A DNA stretch of 64,000 nucleotides from CALDTK01 sp965213735 (GCA_965213735.1 CBDCAB010000006.1:1302001-1366000), one strand, 5' to 3'; shown: positions 9,066 through 17,774, counted from the first letter of the stretch. The notes: a model not told the origin generated them from the sequence alone. A program made the numbers and translations.

Positions 9066-12000
9066 TTATTGGTCGAGGAGGTAGCGCAGGCGAGCTGCGG
9101 CAAGGTTGTACTCGGCCATCGCTTTTAAATAGGCGAGCCGGTCGTCGCCGTAGCGCTCGAGCGCGTCTACGACGGCTAGGTAGCTCAGCTCGCCGGCCAG
9201 GTAGCGCAGGCGCGTGAGGCGGAGGAGTTCGGGGTGGATCTCGGCGAGGCGCCGGACGTATCCCTCGACGGCGGTCTCGGCCTCGGCCAGCTCGCCCCGG
9301 ACGGCCGCCTGCTCGATGGCGTAGCGGCGCTCGGCGGCGGTCAACTCCCGCGTAGCTACTTCGACCCCGACCCGGCGGTCGGCCTCGCGGCGGCGGTTGG
9401 CCGCATTAAAGAGCGACAGGGTCACGCCCGCCTGCAGACCTGTCGCCAGACCGCCGTCGGTGAAGTACTGCGCCCCGTAGCCCGCTTGGAAAGTCGGCGC
9501 CCGCTGCGTGCGCACTACGTCTATTTCGGTCTCCCGGCGCGCCACCTCCGCCTGAGCTCTGCGATAGGCCAGCCCCGCGGGTACCGTGTCGACGCGCACC
9601 GGCACCGGCACTGTACGCAGCGTGTCCACTGTCTCGGGCACCGCACCCACGTAGTTACCGAGCCGCTCCCGTAGGCTCGCCGTCGTCACGCGCGCTTGCG
9701 ACAGGCGCAGTCCGTAGGCATCGGCCTCCGCCGAGAGCGATACGAGCTCCAGGCGGCTCGTGGCGCCGGTGGCCACGCGGGCGCGCGCCACGTCTAAAAA
9801 CTCTTCGTAGGCCGTTACGATGTCACGGAGGGCTCGCTCGCGCGCCTCGGCGCCCTGGAGTCGGTAGTAGAGCTCCCGCACGGCCAGGCGCAGCTCCCCG
9901 CGCACGATCGCGTCCTCGGTGAGCCCCACCCCCAGCAGCGCTTCTTGGCGACGGTTAGCCGCGCGCGTGATCGCTGGCGAGGGAAAGGCCTGCACGACGC
10001 GCAGCTGGTTCATCTCCTCGTCGATGCCGGCGAAGAGCCCTTCGCCTTGGTAGGACACCGAGGTCCGCCCCGGCCGGTAGGGCAGGTCGCGTAGTTGGCG
10101 CAGTCGCTCTAGTCGGGCGCTGCTGGCGGCGATGTCGGGGTGGGTGGCGAAGGCCGCGTCCATGAGGGTTTGTAGCTGGGGCGCGTCCGCGTTGAGGAGG
10201 TCGCCGTCCGCTGGGTTTTGCGCTGTACCCCTTTCGGATAAACCAGAGACCGCTACAAGGAGTAGGGCCGCTATGCCAGCGGTTTTGGCGGAAGCCGCAC
10301 CATTTGCACCAGAGCCGCCCCGCCGCTCGTCCCACTGCTCCAGCCAACTGTAGAGAATGGGCAGGACGACGAGCGTGAGGAAAGTAGCGGTGATCAGCCC
10401 CCCAATAACTACAGTAGCCAGCGGGCGCTGCACCTCGGCCCCGCCCGAACTCGACAGCGCCATCGGCAAAAAGCCCAGCGACGCCACCGAGGCCGTCATG
10501 ATGACCGGCCGCAGCCGCACCCGCGTGCCTTCGATAATTCGCGCACGGATGTCGTCGTAGCCGCTGGCCTTGAGCTGGTTGAAGTAGCCGATCAGGACGA
10601 TGCCGTTGAGGACGGCCACCCCGAACAGCGCGATAAACCCGATGCCCGCCGAAATGCTGAAGGGCAGGCCCCGTAGCTCGAGCGCCCAGATGCCCCCGAT
10701 GGCCGAGAGCGGGATGGCTACGAAGATGAGCGCGGCCTGCCGGAAGCTCCCGAACGTGAAGTACAGCAGGATAAAAATGAGGGCCAGGGCCAGCGGGACG
10801 GCCACCGCAAGGCGTGCCGAGGCGGCCTGGAGGTTCTCGAACTGCCCGCCGTAGGTGAGGTAGTAGCCGGCGGGCAGCTCCAAACGATCATCAAGGGCCG
10901 CACGAATATCTGTAACGAGAGTCTCGACGTCCGAGTCGCCGACGTTGACCCCGATGACGATGCGGCGGTTGGTGTTCTCGCGGCTGATCTGCATCGGGGC
11001 ATCCACGAGGCTCACGTCGGCCACCTGGCGCAGCGGCACCTGCCCACCGGTGGGCAGGGGCACGTACAGATCGGCCACGTCGCTCACGGCGCCCCGCGAT
11101 TCGTCGTCCAGGCGGACGGTGAGGTCGTAGCGGCGCTCGCCCTCGTAAACGGTCCCCGCCACCGCCCCCGCGAAGGCCGCGCCTACCACCATGTTGACGT
11201 CGCGGGTGCGCAGCCCGTACTGCGCCATACGCGCGTGATCGAAGTCGACCACTACCTGCGGCATCCCGACGGTCTGCTCGACGGTGACCGTCCCGACGCC
11301 CCCGATCTCGCGGATGATGGCCTCGGCCTCGCGGGCCTTCTCGTAGGCGAGGTCGAGGTCGGCCCCGTAGAGCTTGATCGCGATGTCGGCCTTCGCGCCG
11401 GTCATCAGCTCGTTGAAGCGCAGCTGGATGGGCTGACTAAACTCCAGCCCAATGCCCGGGAAGATGGACACCGCCTCCTCCAGCACCTCGAACATCCCCT
11501 GCCGCGTGGTGGCCGTAGCCCACTCGTCCTTCGGGGCCATGACGAGGGTGTAGTCCCCGATCTCGACGGGCATCGGGTCGGTCGGGATCTCGGCCGAGCC
11601 GATGTTCGTGACGATCTCCTGGACCTCCGGCACGTTGTCGAGGATGCGCCGTTGGACGAGCTTCGTCATCGCGATGTTCTGGCTCAGCGAGGTGCCGGGG
11701 GGCATAATTTGTTGCATGGCCAAGTCGCCTTCCTCAAGGGTCGGAATGAATTCCCCGCCCATGTGGGTGAAGGCCCAGATGCTCACGGCGAACAGCACTG
11801 CGGTTGCCGCAACGACTGGGGTTTTGAGTTTTAGCGAAAGCTGAAGGAGGGGCGCATAGAGGCGGTAGAGGCCGTCGACGATTTTGTCCGAGATAGTGCG
11901 CTTGGCGGTCACCTTCTTCGAGAGGAACAGCGCCGACATTGCCGGCACGTAGGTGAGCGAGAGGATGAGTGCCCCGGCAATGGCGAGCATGACCGTCTGG

Positions 12001-13427
12001 GCCATCGGGCGGAACATCTTGCCCTCGATCCCAACGAGCGCCAGGATCGGGAGGTAGACGATGAGGATGATGATCTCCCCGAAGGCCGCTGAGCTGCGGA
12101 TCTCGATGGCGCTCGCGGTGACGGCCTCGTCCATCTGCTGTTGATTTAGGCGCCTTCCGGCAAAACCCGTATGCAGCCGGTGCACCACGCTCTCGACAAT
12201 GATGATGGCGCCGTCGACGATGAGCCCAAAGTCAATGGCCCCGAGGCTCATGAGGTTGGCCGAGATCCCGAGCACGTTCATCATCGAGATCGCGAAGAGC
12301 ATCGCCAGCGGGATGACGCTGGCCACCACGAGGCTCGCGCGCCAGTTGCCGAGCAGCAACACGAGGATGAACACGACGATGAGGCCGCCCTCGATCAGGT
12401 TGGTTTGTACCGTCCCGATGGCCGTGCTCACGAGTTTGTCGCGTACGAGGTAGGGCTCGATGAGGACGCCCTCGGGCAGCGAGCGCTCGATCTGCTCGAT
12501 GCGCTCCTTGACGCGCTCGGTGACGGCGGCCGAGTTGGCGCCCTTGAGCATGAGCACGCGCCCGCCCACGGCTTCCTCGCCGTTACGCACGAGGGCGCCG
12601 TAGCGGGGAGCCCGCCCGAAGCGCACGTCGGCCACGTCGCGCACGGTGATGGGGCGCCCCTCCCGCACGTCGACCACGATCGCGCGGATGTCCTCTAGAC
12701 TCTCGACGATGCCGTCGGTGCGGATGTAGTAGGTCCGCGGTCCCTTCTCGATGTAGGCGCCGCCGGTGTTCTCGTTGCTGGCCTGAAGGGCCCCGAATAC
12801 GTCGCCGATGGTGACGCCGTAGCTCTTCAGCAACGACGGGTCGACGGCCACTTCGTACTGCTTGAGGTAGCCGCCCATGGTGTTGACCTCGACGACGCCC
12901 GCGATGCCGGACAGCTGCCGCCGGACGATCCAGTCCTGGATGGTCCGCAGCTCGGTCGCGTCGTACTCCTCCTCGTAGCCCTCAGCTGGGCGCACGACGT
13001 ACTGGTAGATCTCGCCGAGCCCCGTGGAGATCGGCGCCATAACGGGCGTCCCGAGCCCCTCGGGGATGGCCTCGACGGCCTCCTTAAGGTGCTCGCTTAC
13101 GAGCTGGCGCGCGAGGTAGAGGTCGGTGCGCTCCTCAAAGACGACCGTGACGACGCTCAGGCCGAAGCGAGAGATCGAGCGGATCTCGACGAGGTCCTGG
13201 AGGTTCTGGAGCGCGAGCTCGATGGGGGTCGTCACGAACTGCTCGACCTCCTGAGTGGCGAGTGTCGGAGTGGTCGTGATGACCTGGACTTGGTTGTTGG
13301 TGATGTCGGGGACGGCGTCGATGGGGATCTGCCGCAGGGAGTACACCCCCCAGACGATGAGGCCGATGACAAAAATCCCGACCACGAGCTTATTCCGCAC
13401 GGAATAAGCGATGAGGGTATCGAACAT
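9066..13427 (-). CDS. czcA: CzcA metal efflux RND pump fused to a TolC-like outer-membrane channel (CzcA-CzcC)
   Basis: A 1,453-residue fusion. Residues 1 to about 1035 are a complete heavy-metal RND pump with twelve helices. The helix IV proton-relay motif reads DFGLIVDGA (first Asp 399), the form typical of divalent-cation (Zn/Co/Cd/Ni) pumps rather than Cu/Ag pumps. Residues about 1080-1453 are a TolC/OEP-family channel with its alternating helical repeats. Between them lies a linker (about 1040-1075) that still looks like a signal peptide (KTAGIAALLLVAVSGLSERG). Such pump-channel fusions are known in Bacteroidota. Three copies of the dispersed hairpin word fall in this gene, one exactly in the linker. 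A perfect 10-bp inverted repeat lies just inside the start. Confidence 0.93.
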   Translation of the reverse strand: MFDTLIAYSVRNKLVVGIFVIGLIVWGVYSLRQIPIDAVPDITNNQVQVITTTPTLATQEVEQFVTTPIELALQNLQDLVEIRSISRFGLSVVTVVFEERTDLYLARQLVSEHLKEAVEAIPEGLGTPVMAPISTGLGEIYQYVVRPAEGYEEEYDATELRTIQDWIVRRQLSGIAGVVEVNTMGGYLKQYEVAVDPSLLKSYGVTIGDVFGALQASNENTGGAYIEKGPRTYYIRTDGIVESLEDIRAIVVDVREGRPITVRDVADVRFGRAPRYGALVRNGEEAVGGRVLMLKGANSAAVTERVKERIEQIERSLPEGVLIEPYLVRDKLVSTAIGTVQTNLIEGGLIVVFILVLLLGNWRASLVVASVIPLAMLFAISMMNVLGISANLMSLGAIDFGLIVDGAIIIVESVVHRLHTGFAGRRLNQQQMDEAVTASAIEIRSSAAFGEIIILIVYLPILALVGIEGKMFRPMAQTVMLAIAGALILSLTYVPAMSALFLSKKVTAKRTISDKIVDGLYRLYAPLLQLSLKLKTPVVAATAVLFAVSIWAFTHMGGEFIPTLEEGDLAMQQIMPPGTSLSQNIAMTKLVQRRILDNVPEVQEIVTNIGSAEIPTDPMPVEIGDYTLVMAPKDEWATATTRQGMFEVLEEAVSIFPGIGLEFSQPIQLRFNELMTGAKADIAIKLYGADLDLAYEKAREAEAIIREIGGVGTVTVEQTVGMPQVVVDFDHARMAQYGLRTRDVNMVVGAAFAGAVAGTVYEGERRYDLTVRLDDESRGAVSDVADLYVPLPTGGQVPLRQVADVSLVDAPMQISRENTNRRIVIGVNVGDSDVETLVTDIRAALDDRLELPAGYYLTYGGQFENLQAASARLAVAVPLALALIFILLYFTFGSFRQAALIFVAIPLSAIGGIWALELRGLPFSISAGIGFIALFGVAVLNGIVLIGYFNQLKASGYDDIRARIIEGTRVRLRPVIMTASVASLGFLPMALSSSGGAEVQRPLATVVIGGLITATFLTLVVLPILYSWLEQWDERRGGSGANGAASAKTAGIAALLLVAVSGLSERGTAQNPADGDLLNADAPQLQTLMDAAFATHPDIAASSARLERLRQLRDLPYRPGRTSVSYQGEGLFAGIDEEMNQLRVVQAFPSPAITRAANRRQEALLGVGLTEDAIVRGELRLAVRELYYRLQGAEARERALRDIVTAYEEFLDVARARVATGATSRLELVSLSAEADAYGLRLSQARVTTASLRERLGNYVGAVPETVDTLRTVPVPVRVDTVPAGLAYRRAQAEVARRETEIDVVRTQRAPTFQAGYGAQYFTDGGLATGLQAGVTLSLFNAANRRREADRRVGVEVATRELTAAERRYAIEQAAVRGELAEAETAVEGYVRRLAEIHPELLRLTRLRYLAGELSYLAVVDALERYGDDRLAYLKAMAEYNLAAARLRYLLDQ
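10282..10296 (+). repeat. Hairpin word, GC form
   Basis: GTTTTGGCGGAAGCC, full stem, loop GGAA. Lies exactly in the linker between the CzcA and channel halves; read as ASAKT. Confidence 0.88.
11828..11842 (+). repeat. Hairpin word, AGC/GCT form
   Basis: GTTTTAGCGAAAGCT, full stem with A-T outer pair, loop GAAA. In czcA, antisense; read as LSLKLKT. Confidence 0.85.
12152..12166 (-). repeat. Hairpin word, CC/GG form
   Basis: GTTTTGCCGGAAGGC, full stem, loop GGAA. In czcA, sense; read as GFAGRR. Confidence 0.85.
13388..13409. repeat. Perfect 10-bp inverted repeat inside the 5' end of czcA
   Basis: GCTTATTCCG, two bases, CGGAATAAGC. It covers codons of the conserved peptide AYSVRNK, beginning about 18 bases after the czcA start. 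It could form a hairpin in the mRNA near the start codon or be an operator; codon choice by chance is also possible. Confidence 0.45.
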
Positions 13428-13507
13428 GTTTGGCTAGCGTGTGATGAGGTCGGCGCAAAACCGACAATTGCAGTTCAGACGGGACACAAGGGTCAACCGA
13501 GATGCAA

Positions 13508-13828
13508 TTACGCTCTAGGAGGTTGCCAAGCTTTGGCTGGGAAGTTCGAACCAATGATGTTTGGTTCAAACATGGCTCGCTGTCGCGGTTTGGGTAGCGA
13601 CACGTATAGCTCTAGCTGGACGGGAGCTACTAGCTGAACAGACAGTGCACCACAGCAACTGCAGACGCAAAAAGGAGTGCAGTGATCCGTATTCTCACAG
13701 GGATCGTCGGATGCGTTATCGTCGAAATGGCCTACCTCGGCCGCAACTGATTCGGCGTGCATATCCGCGCATGGCGTGAAGGCAAGCGTCGAAAACAGTA
13801 AGGCTAGTAGAAGCAGGTCAATGCGCAT
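13508..13828 (-). CDS. Small Cys-rich exported protein, DUF6660-like
   Basis: A 106-residue protein with an N-terminal signal peptide (LLLLALLFSTLAF) and a conserved cluster CTPFCVCSCCG in the middle, the hallmark of the DUF6660 proteins that Bacteroidota keep beside cation-efflux genes. It should be periplasmic or membrane-associated. Acidic and His residues before the cluster (HFDDNASDD) add to a metal-binding look. It lies 80 bases upstream of czcA on the same strand and is probably the first gene of the czc operon. Function is unknown. Confidence 0.75.
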   Translation of the reverse strand: MRIDLLLLALLFSTLAFTPCADMHAESVAAEVGHFDDNASDDPCENTDHCTPFCVCSCCGALSVQLVAPVQLELYVSLPKPRQRAMFEPNIIGSNFPAKAWQPPRA

Positions 13829-13915
13829 TCAGGTGATTAATGTCGTTGCGTTTAATATTGTTGTCTGCTTCGTCGCCAGACTAGACGATCAGAATCCAAC
13901 ATATCACCATACGAC

Positions 13916-14251
13916 TCAAGCCGCCATTGCCCGGCAACTCTCCATGCACTTACGGCAGGCCTCAGCGCATTGCTTGCAATACGGGTTGTCATGGTTCTTA
14001 CACTCGTTGTAGCAGCGCTCGCAAGCGTCAGCGTTGAGGGCACAAGCCTGCTTGTGAAGAGAGCTTCCTGCACTCATCAGGTGGACGCTGGTTTGGCAAG
14101 TGGCAATGCAATCGAGGCAGGCCTTGATGCACTCGGCCATCATCTCTTTGCCGGGATGTTGGCTAATGCACAGTACGCAGGAAGTGTAGCAGTCGTTGCA
14201 ATTGTCGATGCAGTTGGCGACATTCTGGTCGATTCCTTCAAAGTTCTTCAT
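13916..14251 (-). CDS. Four-helix bundle copper-binding protein (DUF326/Csp-like)
   Basis: A 111-residue protein with thirteen or more Cys in the regular CxxxC/CxxC spacing of DUF326 four-helix bundle proteins (CIDNCNDCYTSC, CLDCIATC, CERCYNEC, CKQCAEACRKC). Related Csp proteins hold many Cu(I) ions in the core of the bundle. No signal peptide is present when translation begins at the ATG at 14251, so a cytosolic form is expected. A longer reading to 14344 adds 31 residues with no family match. It is divergent from the DUF305 gene across about 150 bases that should hold both promoters. Confidence 0.88.
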   Translation of the reverse strand: MKNFEGIDQNVANCIDNCNDCYTSCVLCISQHPGKEMMAECIKACLDCIATCQTSVHLMSAGSSLHKQACALNADACERCYNECKNHDNPYCKQCAEACRKCMESCRAMAA

Positions 14252-14404
14252 CGTGATACTGGTGTTTGAGTTTGTGTTTGGGTTCACTTTTGGAAAAACC
14301 AAATTCACCACTAAGTTCGCTACGTTCAGCCTCATGGTAAACACTTAACCAAAGCTGATAAATCGAGGACCTACAGCGGAGGTTGTTCCAGATAAATTAG
14401 TCAA

Positions 14405-14953
14405 ATGAACGACCATCAAGGCGCCTCCCCCTACACCAAATTCGCCCTCATGCTCGCCACTAGCTTTGCGGTGATGTATGCCGTCATGTACCTGCACACC
14501 TATATATGGGACCACATCTACCTCAGCGAGATGCGCTTTTACATGACTACCCTCATGATTCTGAGCATGATCCCCGTGATGATGGGCTTTATGTGGGGCA
14601 TGTACAAACAGAAGCGCACTAACTACGCCTGGCTGGCCTTCGCTGCAATTGGCTTCGCAATCGTGGTGTACATCGAGCGCTCACAAGTGTTCGTGCAGGA
14701 TGAATCGTGGATGAGCTCCATGATTCCCCATCACTCTATCGCCGTGCTCACCAGCGAGCGGGCCGACATCGACGATATTCGGGTGCGCAAACTCGCCAAA
14801 GAAATAATTCGCGCCCAGCGCCGCGAGATCGCCGAAATGGAATGGCTGCTTAGAGACATCGAGACCAAAGGAAAGGTGACGTCCGAACAAGCCCTCATGG
14901 GTCGCGAAGTTCCGGAGTTTTCTGACGACCTCTACTCAGGCGGACCGCGTTAA
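14405..14953 (+). CDS. DUF305 domain membrane protein
   Basis: A 182-residue protein with three predicted membrane helices in the first 100 residues, rich in Met (MYAVMYLH, MIPVMMGFMWGMYK), followed by a DUF305 segment carrying MIPHHSIAVLTSERA at about 106-120. DUF305 proteins (CopM type) bind copper or silver through Met/His. The gene precedes the HMA-MauE gene by 21 bases, so the two are probably cotranscribed, divergently from the Csp gene. Confidence 0.85.
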   Translation: MNDHQGASPYTKFALMLATSFAVMYAVMYLHTYIWDHIYLSEMRFYMTTLMILSMIPVMMGFMWGMYKQKRTNYAWLAFAAIGFAIVVYIERSQVFVQDESWMSSMIPHHSIAVLTSERADIDDIRVRKLAKEIIRAQRREIAEMEWLLRDIETKGKVTSEQALMGREVPEFSDDLYSGGPR

Positions 14954-14974
14954 TTTCACCAACCTAATCAACCT

Positions 14975-15751
14975 ATGAGCACTACAACTACAGCATCTCA
15001 GCTGCAAACGCGCACCTTCCGCGTTGAAGGGATGACCTGCACCAGTTGCGCGGCCCGCGTGCAGGCTACGCTCGAGGACTTGCCCGAGGTCGCCAGCGCT
15101 GTCGTCGATAAAGCCACCGATACGGCCACGATCCACCTGGCCATTCCCGCAGCCAACACCTATCTCAACAAAGCTATCGGCGAGCGCTACACCCTCAGCG
15201 CCGCAGGCACCACCGCCGCAGGCAAAACCGCCGGAGGCACGAGCGCCGCAGGCTCCATCGCCGAAGGCTCTCCCTCCTTCACCACCTACCGCCCCCTGCT
15301 CACCGTCGTTGGCTTCATCCTGCTCGTCACGCTGCTTGCACAGTATCCCTACCCGGCTGGTTTTGACGGAAGTCTCTGGATGCGCCACTTCATGGCCGGC
15401 TTCTTTATCACGTTCAGTTTCTTCAAGCTGCTCAATGTTAGTGGCTTTGCGGAGAGCTACCGGATGTACGATGAGATAGCTAAGCGCGTACCTGCCTGGG
15501 GTAACATCTATCCCTTCGTGGAACTTGGTCTCGGTCTCGCCTATCTCACTAATATCGCCCCGGTCTGGACCAATGTGGCAACTATCGTTGTCCTCGGAGT
15601 TTCGGCTGTTGGCGTCATTCGCTCGGTGCTCGACAAACGTGCGATTAAATGCGCCTGTCTCGGCGACGTATTCAACCTCCCGATGAGTACCGTTACCATC
15701 GTGGAAGACGTAACAATGGTTGCCATGGCGGCGTGGATGTTGCTGGTCTGA
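14975..15751 (+). CDS. HMA domain fused to a MauE/DoxX-like membrane domain
   Basis: 258 residues. An N-terminal heavy-metal-associated domain has the metal site GMTCTSCAA (Cys22, Cys25). A low-complexity Ala/Gly/Thr linker follows (about 75-100). Then comes a four-helix MauE/DoxX-type membrane domain with a CxC (CACLG) in the last loop, near residue 228. MauE-type proteins take part in thiol redox chemistry. Fusions like this occur in Bacteroidota metal loci; the natural reading is metal delivery or reduction at the inner membrane, which is inference. It is the last gene of the plus-strand arm of the metal block. Confidence 0.85.
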   Translation: MSTTTTASQLQTRTFRVEGMTCTSCAARVQATLEDLPEVASAVVDKATDTATIHLAIPAANTYLNKAIGERYTLSAAGTTAAGKTAGGTSAAGSIAEGSPSFTTYRPLLTVVGFILLVTLLAQYPYPAGFDGSLWMRHFMAGFFITFSFFKLLNVSGFAESYRMYDEIAKRVPAWGNIYPFVELGLGLAYLTNIAPVWTNVATIVVLGVSAVGVIRSVLDKRAIKCACLGDVFNLPMSTVTIVEDVTMVAMAAWMLLV

Positions 15752-15815
15752 GCCGCCGCTCGTTTCTTAGTAAAACCGCACCTCCTATACACGAATATCT
15801 TCCAATTTGGTGTCC

Positions 15816-15830
15816 GCTTTCGCTAAAACC
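15816..15830 (-). repeat. Hairpin word between genes
   Basis: On the minus strand GGTTTTAGCGAAAGC, loop GAAA, inner two pairs intact. Intergenic, between the HMA-MauE gene and vapB. Confidence 0.85.
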
Positions 15831-15858
15831 CTATACGCAGCAGCAGGCAAACTTCGTT

Positions 15859-15883
15859 AATTTGGTGTATATTGAACCAAATT
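15859..15883. promoter_or_regulatory. Inverted repeat operator upstream of vapB
   Basis: AATTTGGT, nine bases, ACCAAATT, ending 7 bases before the vapB start. The half-site AATTTGGTGT also occurs at 15804-15813. This is the expected autoregulatory site of a VapBC complex; that it binds VapB is inference. Confidence 0.7.
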
Positions 15884-15890
15884 CACACAC

Positions 15891-16097
15891 ATGCGAACCA
15901 ACATCGAACTGGATCCTGAGCTCGTCGAGTGGCTCATGGAAGACACAGGCATCAAAACCAAACGTGAGCTCGTAGACGTGGCCTTGCGTGAACTCAAGCG
16001 TCGCCGGGCTCAGCTCAAGATTCTTGAGCTGAAAGGCATCGTTAAGGATGGGGGATGGGATCCGGACTATGATTATAGAGACGGACGGCGCGCATGA
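15891..16097 (+). CDS. vapB: VapB-type antitoxin
   Basis: A 68-residue antitoxin. The N-terminus (MRTNIELDPELVEWLMEDTG, then KTKRELVDVALRELKRR) is a ribbon-helix-helix DNA-binding fold. The charged tail (GGWDPDYDYRDGRRA) would wrap the toxin's active site. It ends in ATGA, overlapping the vapC start by four bases. An inverted repeat directly upstream fits autoregulation. Confidence 0.9.
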   Translation: MRTNIELDPELVEWLMEDTGIKTKRELVDVALRELKRRRAQLKILELKGIVKDGGWDPDYDYRDGRRA

Positions 16098-16483
16098 TTA
16101 TCGTTGATACTTCAGTTTGGGTAGACTACTTCCACGAACGTATGACGCCAGCTGCTCAGTACCTCGAGGACAATGCTAGCGGAGAGCTATATGCTCTTGG
16201 TGATGTGATTGTCCACGAAGTCTTGCGTGGCTTCGATAATGATAAGAAACGCCGCGCTATCGTGGCCTATCTCACGGAACTCGATATACGCGAAATGCTT
16301 GGTGTAGATCGTGCGCTAAGGTCAGCAGCAAGGTATCGAGGCCTCCGCCGCCGCGGCATCACCATCCGCAAACCCAATGACGCCATCATCGCCAGCTACT
16401 GCATCGATGAGGGAATCCCGCTGCTCACCTCGGATCGAGATTTTCAAGGGTATGTGGATATGGGCTTGGAATTGGTGATTTAG
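16094..16483 (+). CDS. vapC: VapC-type PIN domain RNase toxin
   Basis: A 129-residue PIN-domain ribonuclease. The acidic catalytic residues are present: D5 (IVDTSVW), E42 (HEVLRG), D96 (KPNDAIIA) and D114 (TSDRDF). The toxin should be intact and kept in check by the adjacent VapB. It stands between the metal block and purM, a position that could mark the edge of the acquired block. Confidence 0.92.
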   Translation: MIIVDTSVWVDYFHERMTPAAQYLEDNASGELYALGDVIVHEVLRGFDNDKKRRAIVAYLTELDIREMLGVDRALRSAARYRGLRRRGITIRKPNDAIIASYCIDEGIPLLTSDRDFQGYVDMGLELVI

Positions 16484-16542
16484 ATGGTGGCTATGGCGCA
16501 GATATCCGAAGTTTAAGGTTTAAAGATTGCTCCTAAACTGCG

Positions 16543-17715
16543 TCACGCGCCATACCACAAATTCTCTCCAGCAGCAGTGCACACCTCCACCCCACTCTCC
16601 CCCTCCACAATTCCCCCTATCACCTGAGCATCAATACCATAACGTTTCGCTATAGCCAATACCTCATCAACGTGCTCCTCCGCTAAATAAACCTCCAAGC
16701 GAGTACCACAATTATAGACCTGGTAAAACTCGTGCAGCGTCATATCATTCAACTCCTTAATATACGCGAACAGCGGAGGCATCGGCAGCAGCGTATCCTT
16801 CACCAAGCGTGTGCCACGGAGAAACTTCGCCGCCTTGCTCTGACCGCCACCCGTATTATGAACAATACCATGAATATGCTTACCAAGTGTCTTCACCATG
16901 GTGTGGAGCAGCGGTAAATAAGTTCTCGTCGGACTGAGCAGTAACTTACCAATCTCGAGTTTGCCCTCGCCTGGAATGTCAAGGGTGTCGGTCACTTTCG
17001 CCGGACCTGCATATACATACGCATCGTCCGTATTAGGATCAAATGTTTCAGGATAGGTTTTGGCGTAAGCATGATGAAGAAGGTCATGACGAGCACCTGT
17101 AAGGCCGTTGCTGCCGATACCAGAATTATAAGCATCTTCATAAGTAGATTGGCCATAACTCGCAAAGCCAATCGCGACATCACCCACCTGAGGATGAATA
17201 TCAATTACCGCATCGCGACGCATGCGCCCATAGGCCGTATAGCCAACATCTATTGTGCGCACGATATCACCTACATCAGCAGTTTCACCGCCAGCAAGAA
17301 TTATCTCTACCCCATGATCACGCATCCGATCAGCAAAGTCACTCGTCGCACGAATAAGTGTCGCTAACACTTCACCCGGAATCAGATGTTTATTTCGCCC
17401 AATCGTACTACTTAGCGCTATGCCCGAAGTCATGCCCACACAAGCCATGTCATCGACATTCATGACAATGGCATCCTGGGCAATACCGGCCCAAACACTC
17501 AGGTCGCCCGTTTCTCGCCAGTAGAGGTAGGCAAGACTGGTCTTCGTGCCCGCAGTATCGGCGTGCATGAGGCAGCAAAAGTCCTCATCGCCGGTAGAGA
17601 AGTCAGGCAGAATTTTGCAAAACGCACCGGGAAAAAGGCCCTTGTCCAAGTGCTTAATCGCCGCGTGCACCTCCGACTTATCCGCACTCACCCCCCGTTT
17701 TGCATATACCGACAT
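16543..17715 (-). CDS. purM: Phosphoribosylformylglycinamidine cyclo-ligase (AIR synthase), Bacteroidota type
   Basis: A 390-residue cytosolic enzyme of purine synthesis that converts FGAM to AIR with ATP. The N-terminal half has the PurM-family nucleotide-binding features (DADTAG-like ADTAGTKTSLAYL, AIVMNVDDMACVG) and IILAGGETADVGD; the C-terminal half has HIHGIVHNTGGGQSKAAKF. This divergent, longer PurM (about 390 residues) is usual in Bacteroidota. The start ATG lies only four bases after a perfect TACCTTTG -7 box, so the transcript should have almost no leader. Confidence 0.9.
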   Translation of the reverse strand: MSVYAKRGVSADKSEVHAAIKHLDKGLFPGAFCKILPDFSTGDEDFCCLMHADTAGTKTSLAYLYWRETGDLSVWAGIAQDAIVMNVDDMACVGMTSGIALSSTIGRNKHLIPGEVLATLIRATSDFADRMRDHGVEIILAGGETADVGDIVRTIDVGYTAYGRMRRDAVIDIHPQVGDVAIGFASYGQSTYEDAYNSGIGSNGLTGARHDLLHHAYAKTYPETFDPNTDDAYVYAGPAKVTDTLDIPGEGKLEIGKLLLSPTRTYLPLLHTMVKTLGKHIHGIVHNTGGGQSKAAKFLRGTRLVKDTLLPMPPLFAYIKELNDMTLHEFYQVYNCGTRLEVYLAEEHVDEVLAIAKRYGIDAQVIGGIVEGESGVEVCTAAGENLWYGA

Positions 17716-17719
17716 GCCG

Positions 17720-17727
17720 CAAAGGTA
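17720..17727 (-). promoter_or_regulatory. Bacteroidota -7 promoter element (TACCTTTG) of purM
   Basis: Exact match to TAnnTTTG, read on the minus strand, with CGGC between it and the purM ATG. Transcription would begin at or very near the start codon. Confidence 0.65.
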
Positions 17728-17774
17728 CCGAGGCCAAGAAGCTCATTTGGCCGCGGTTTTGCACTTTCACGACC

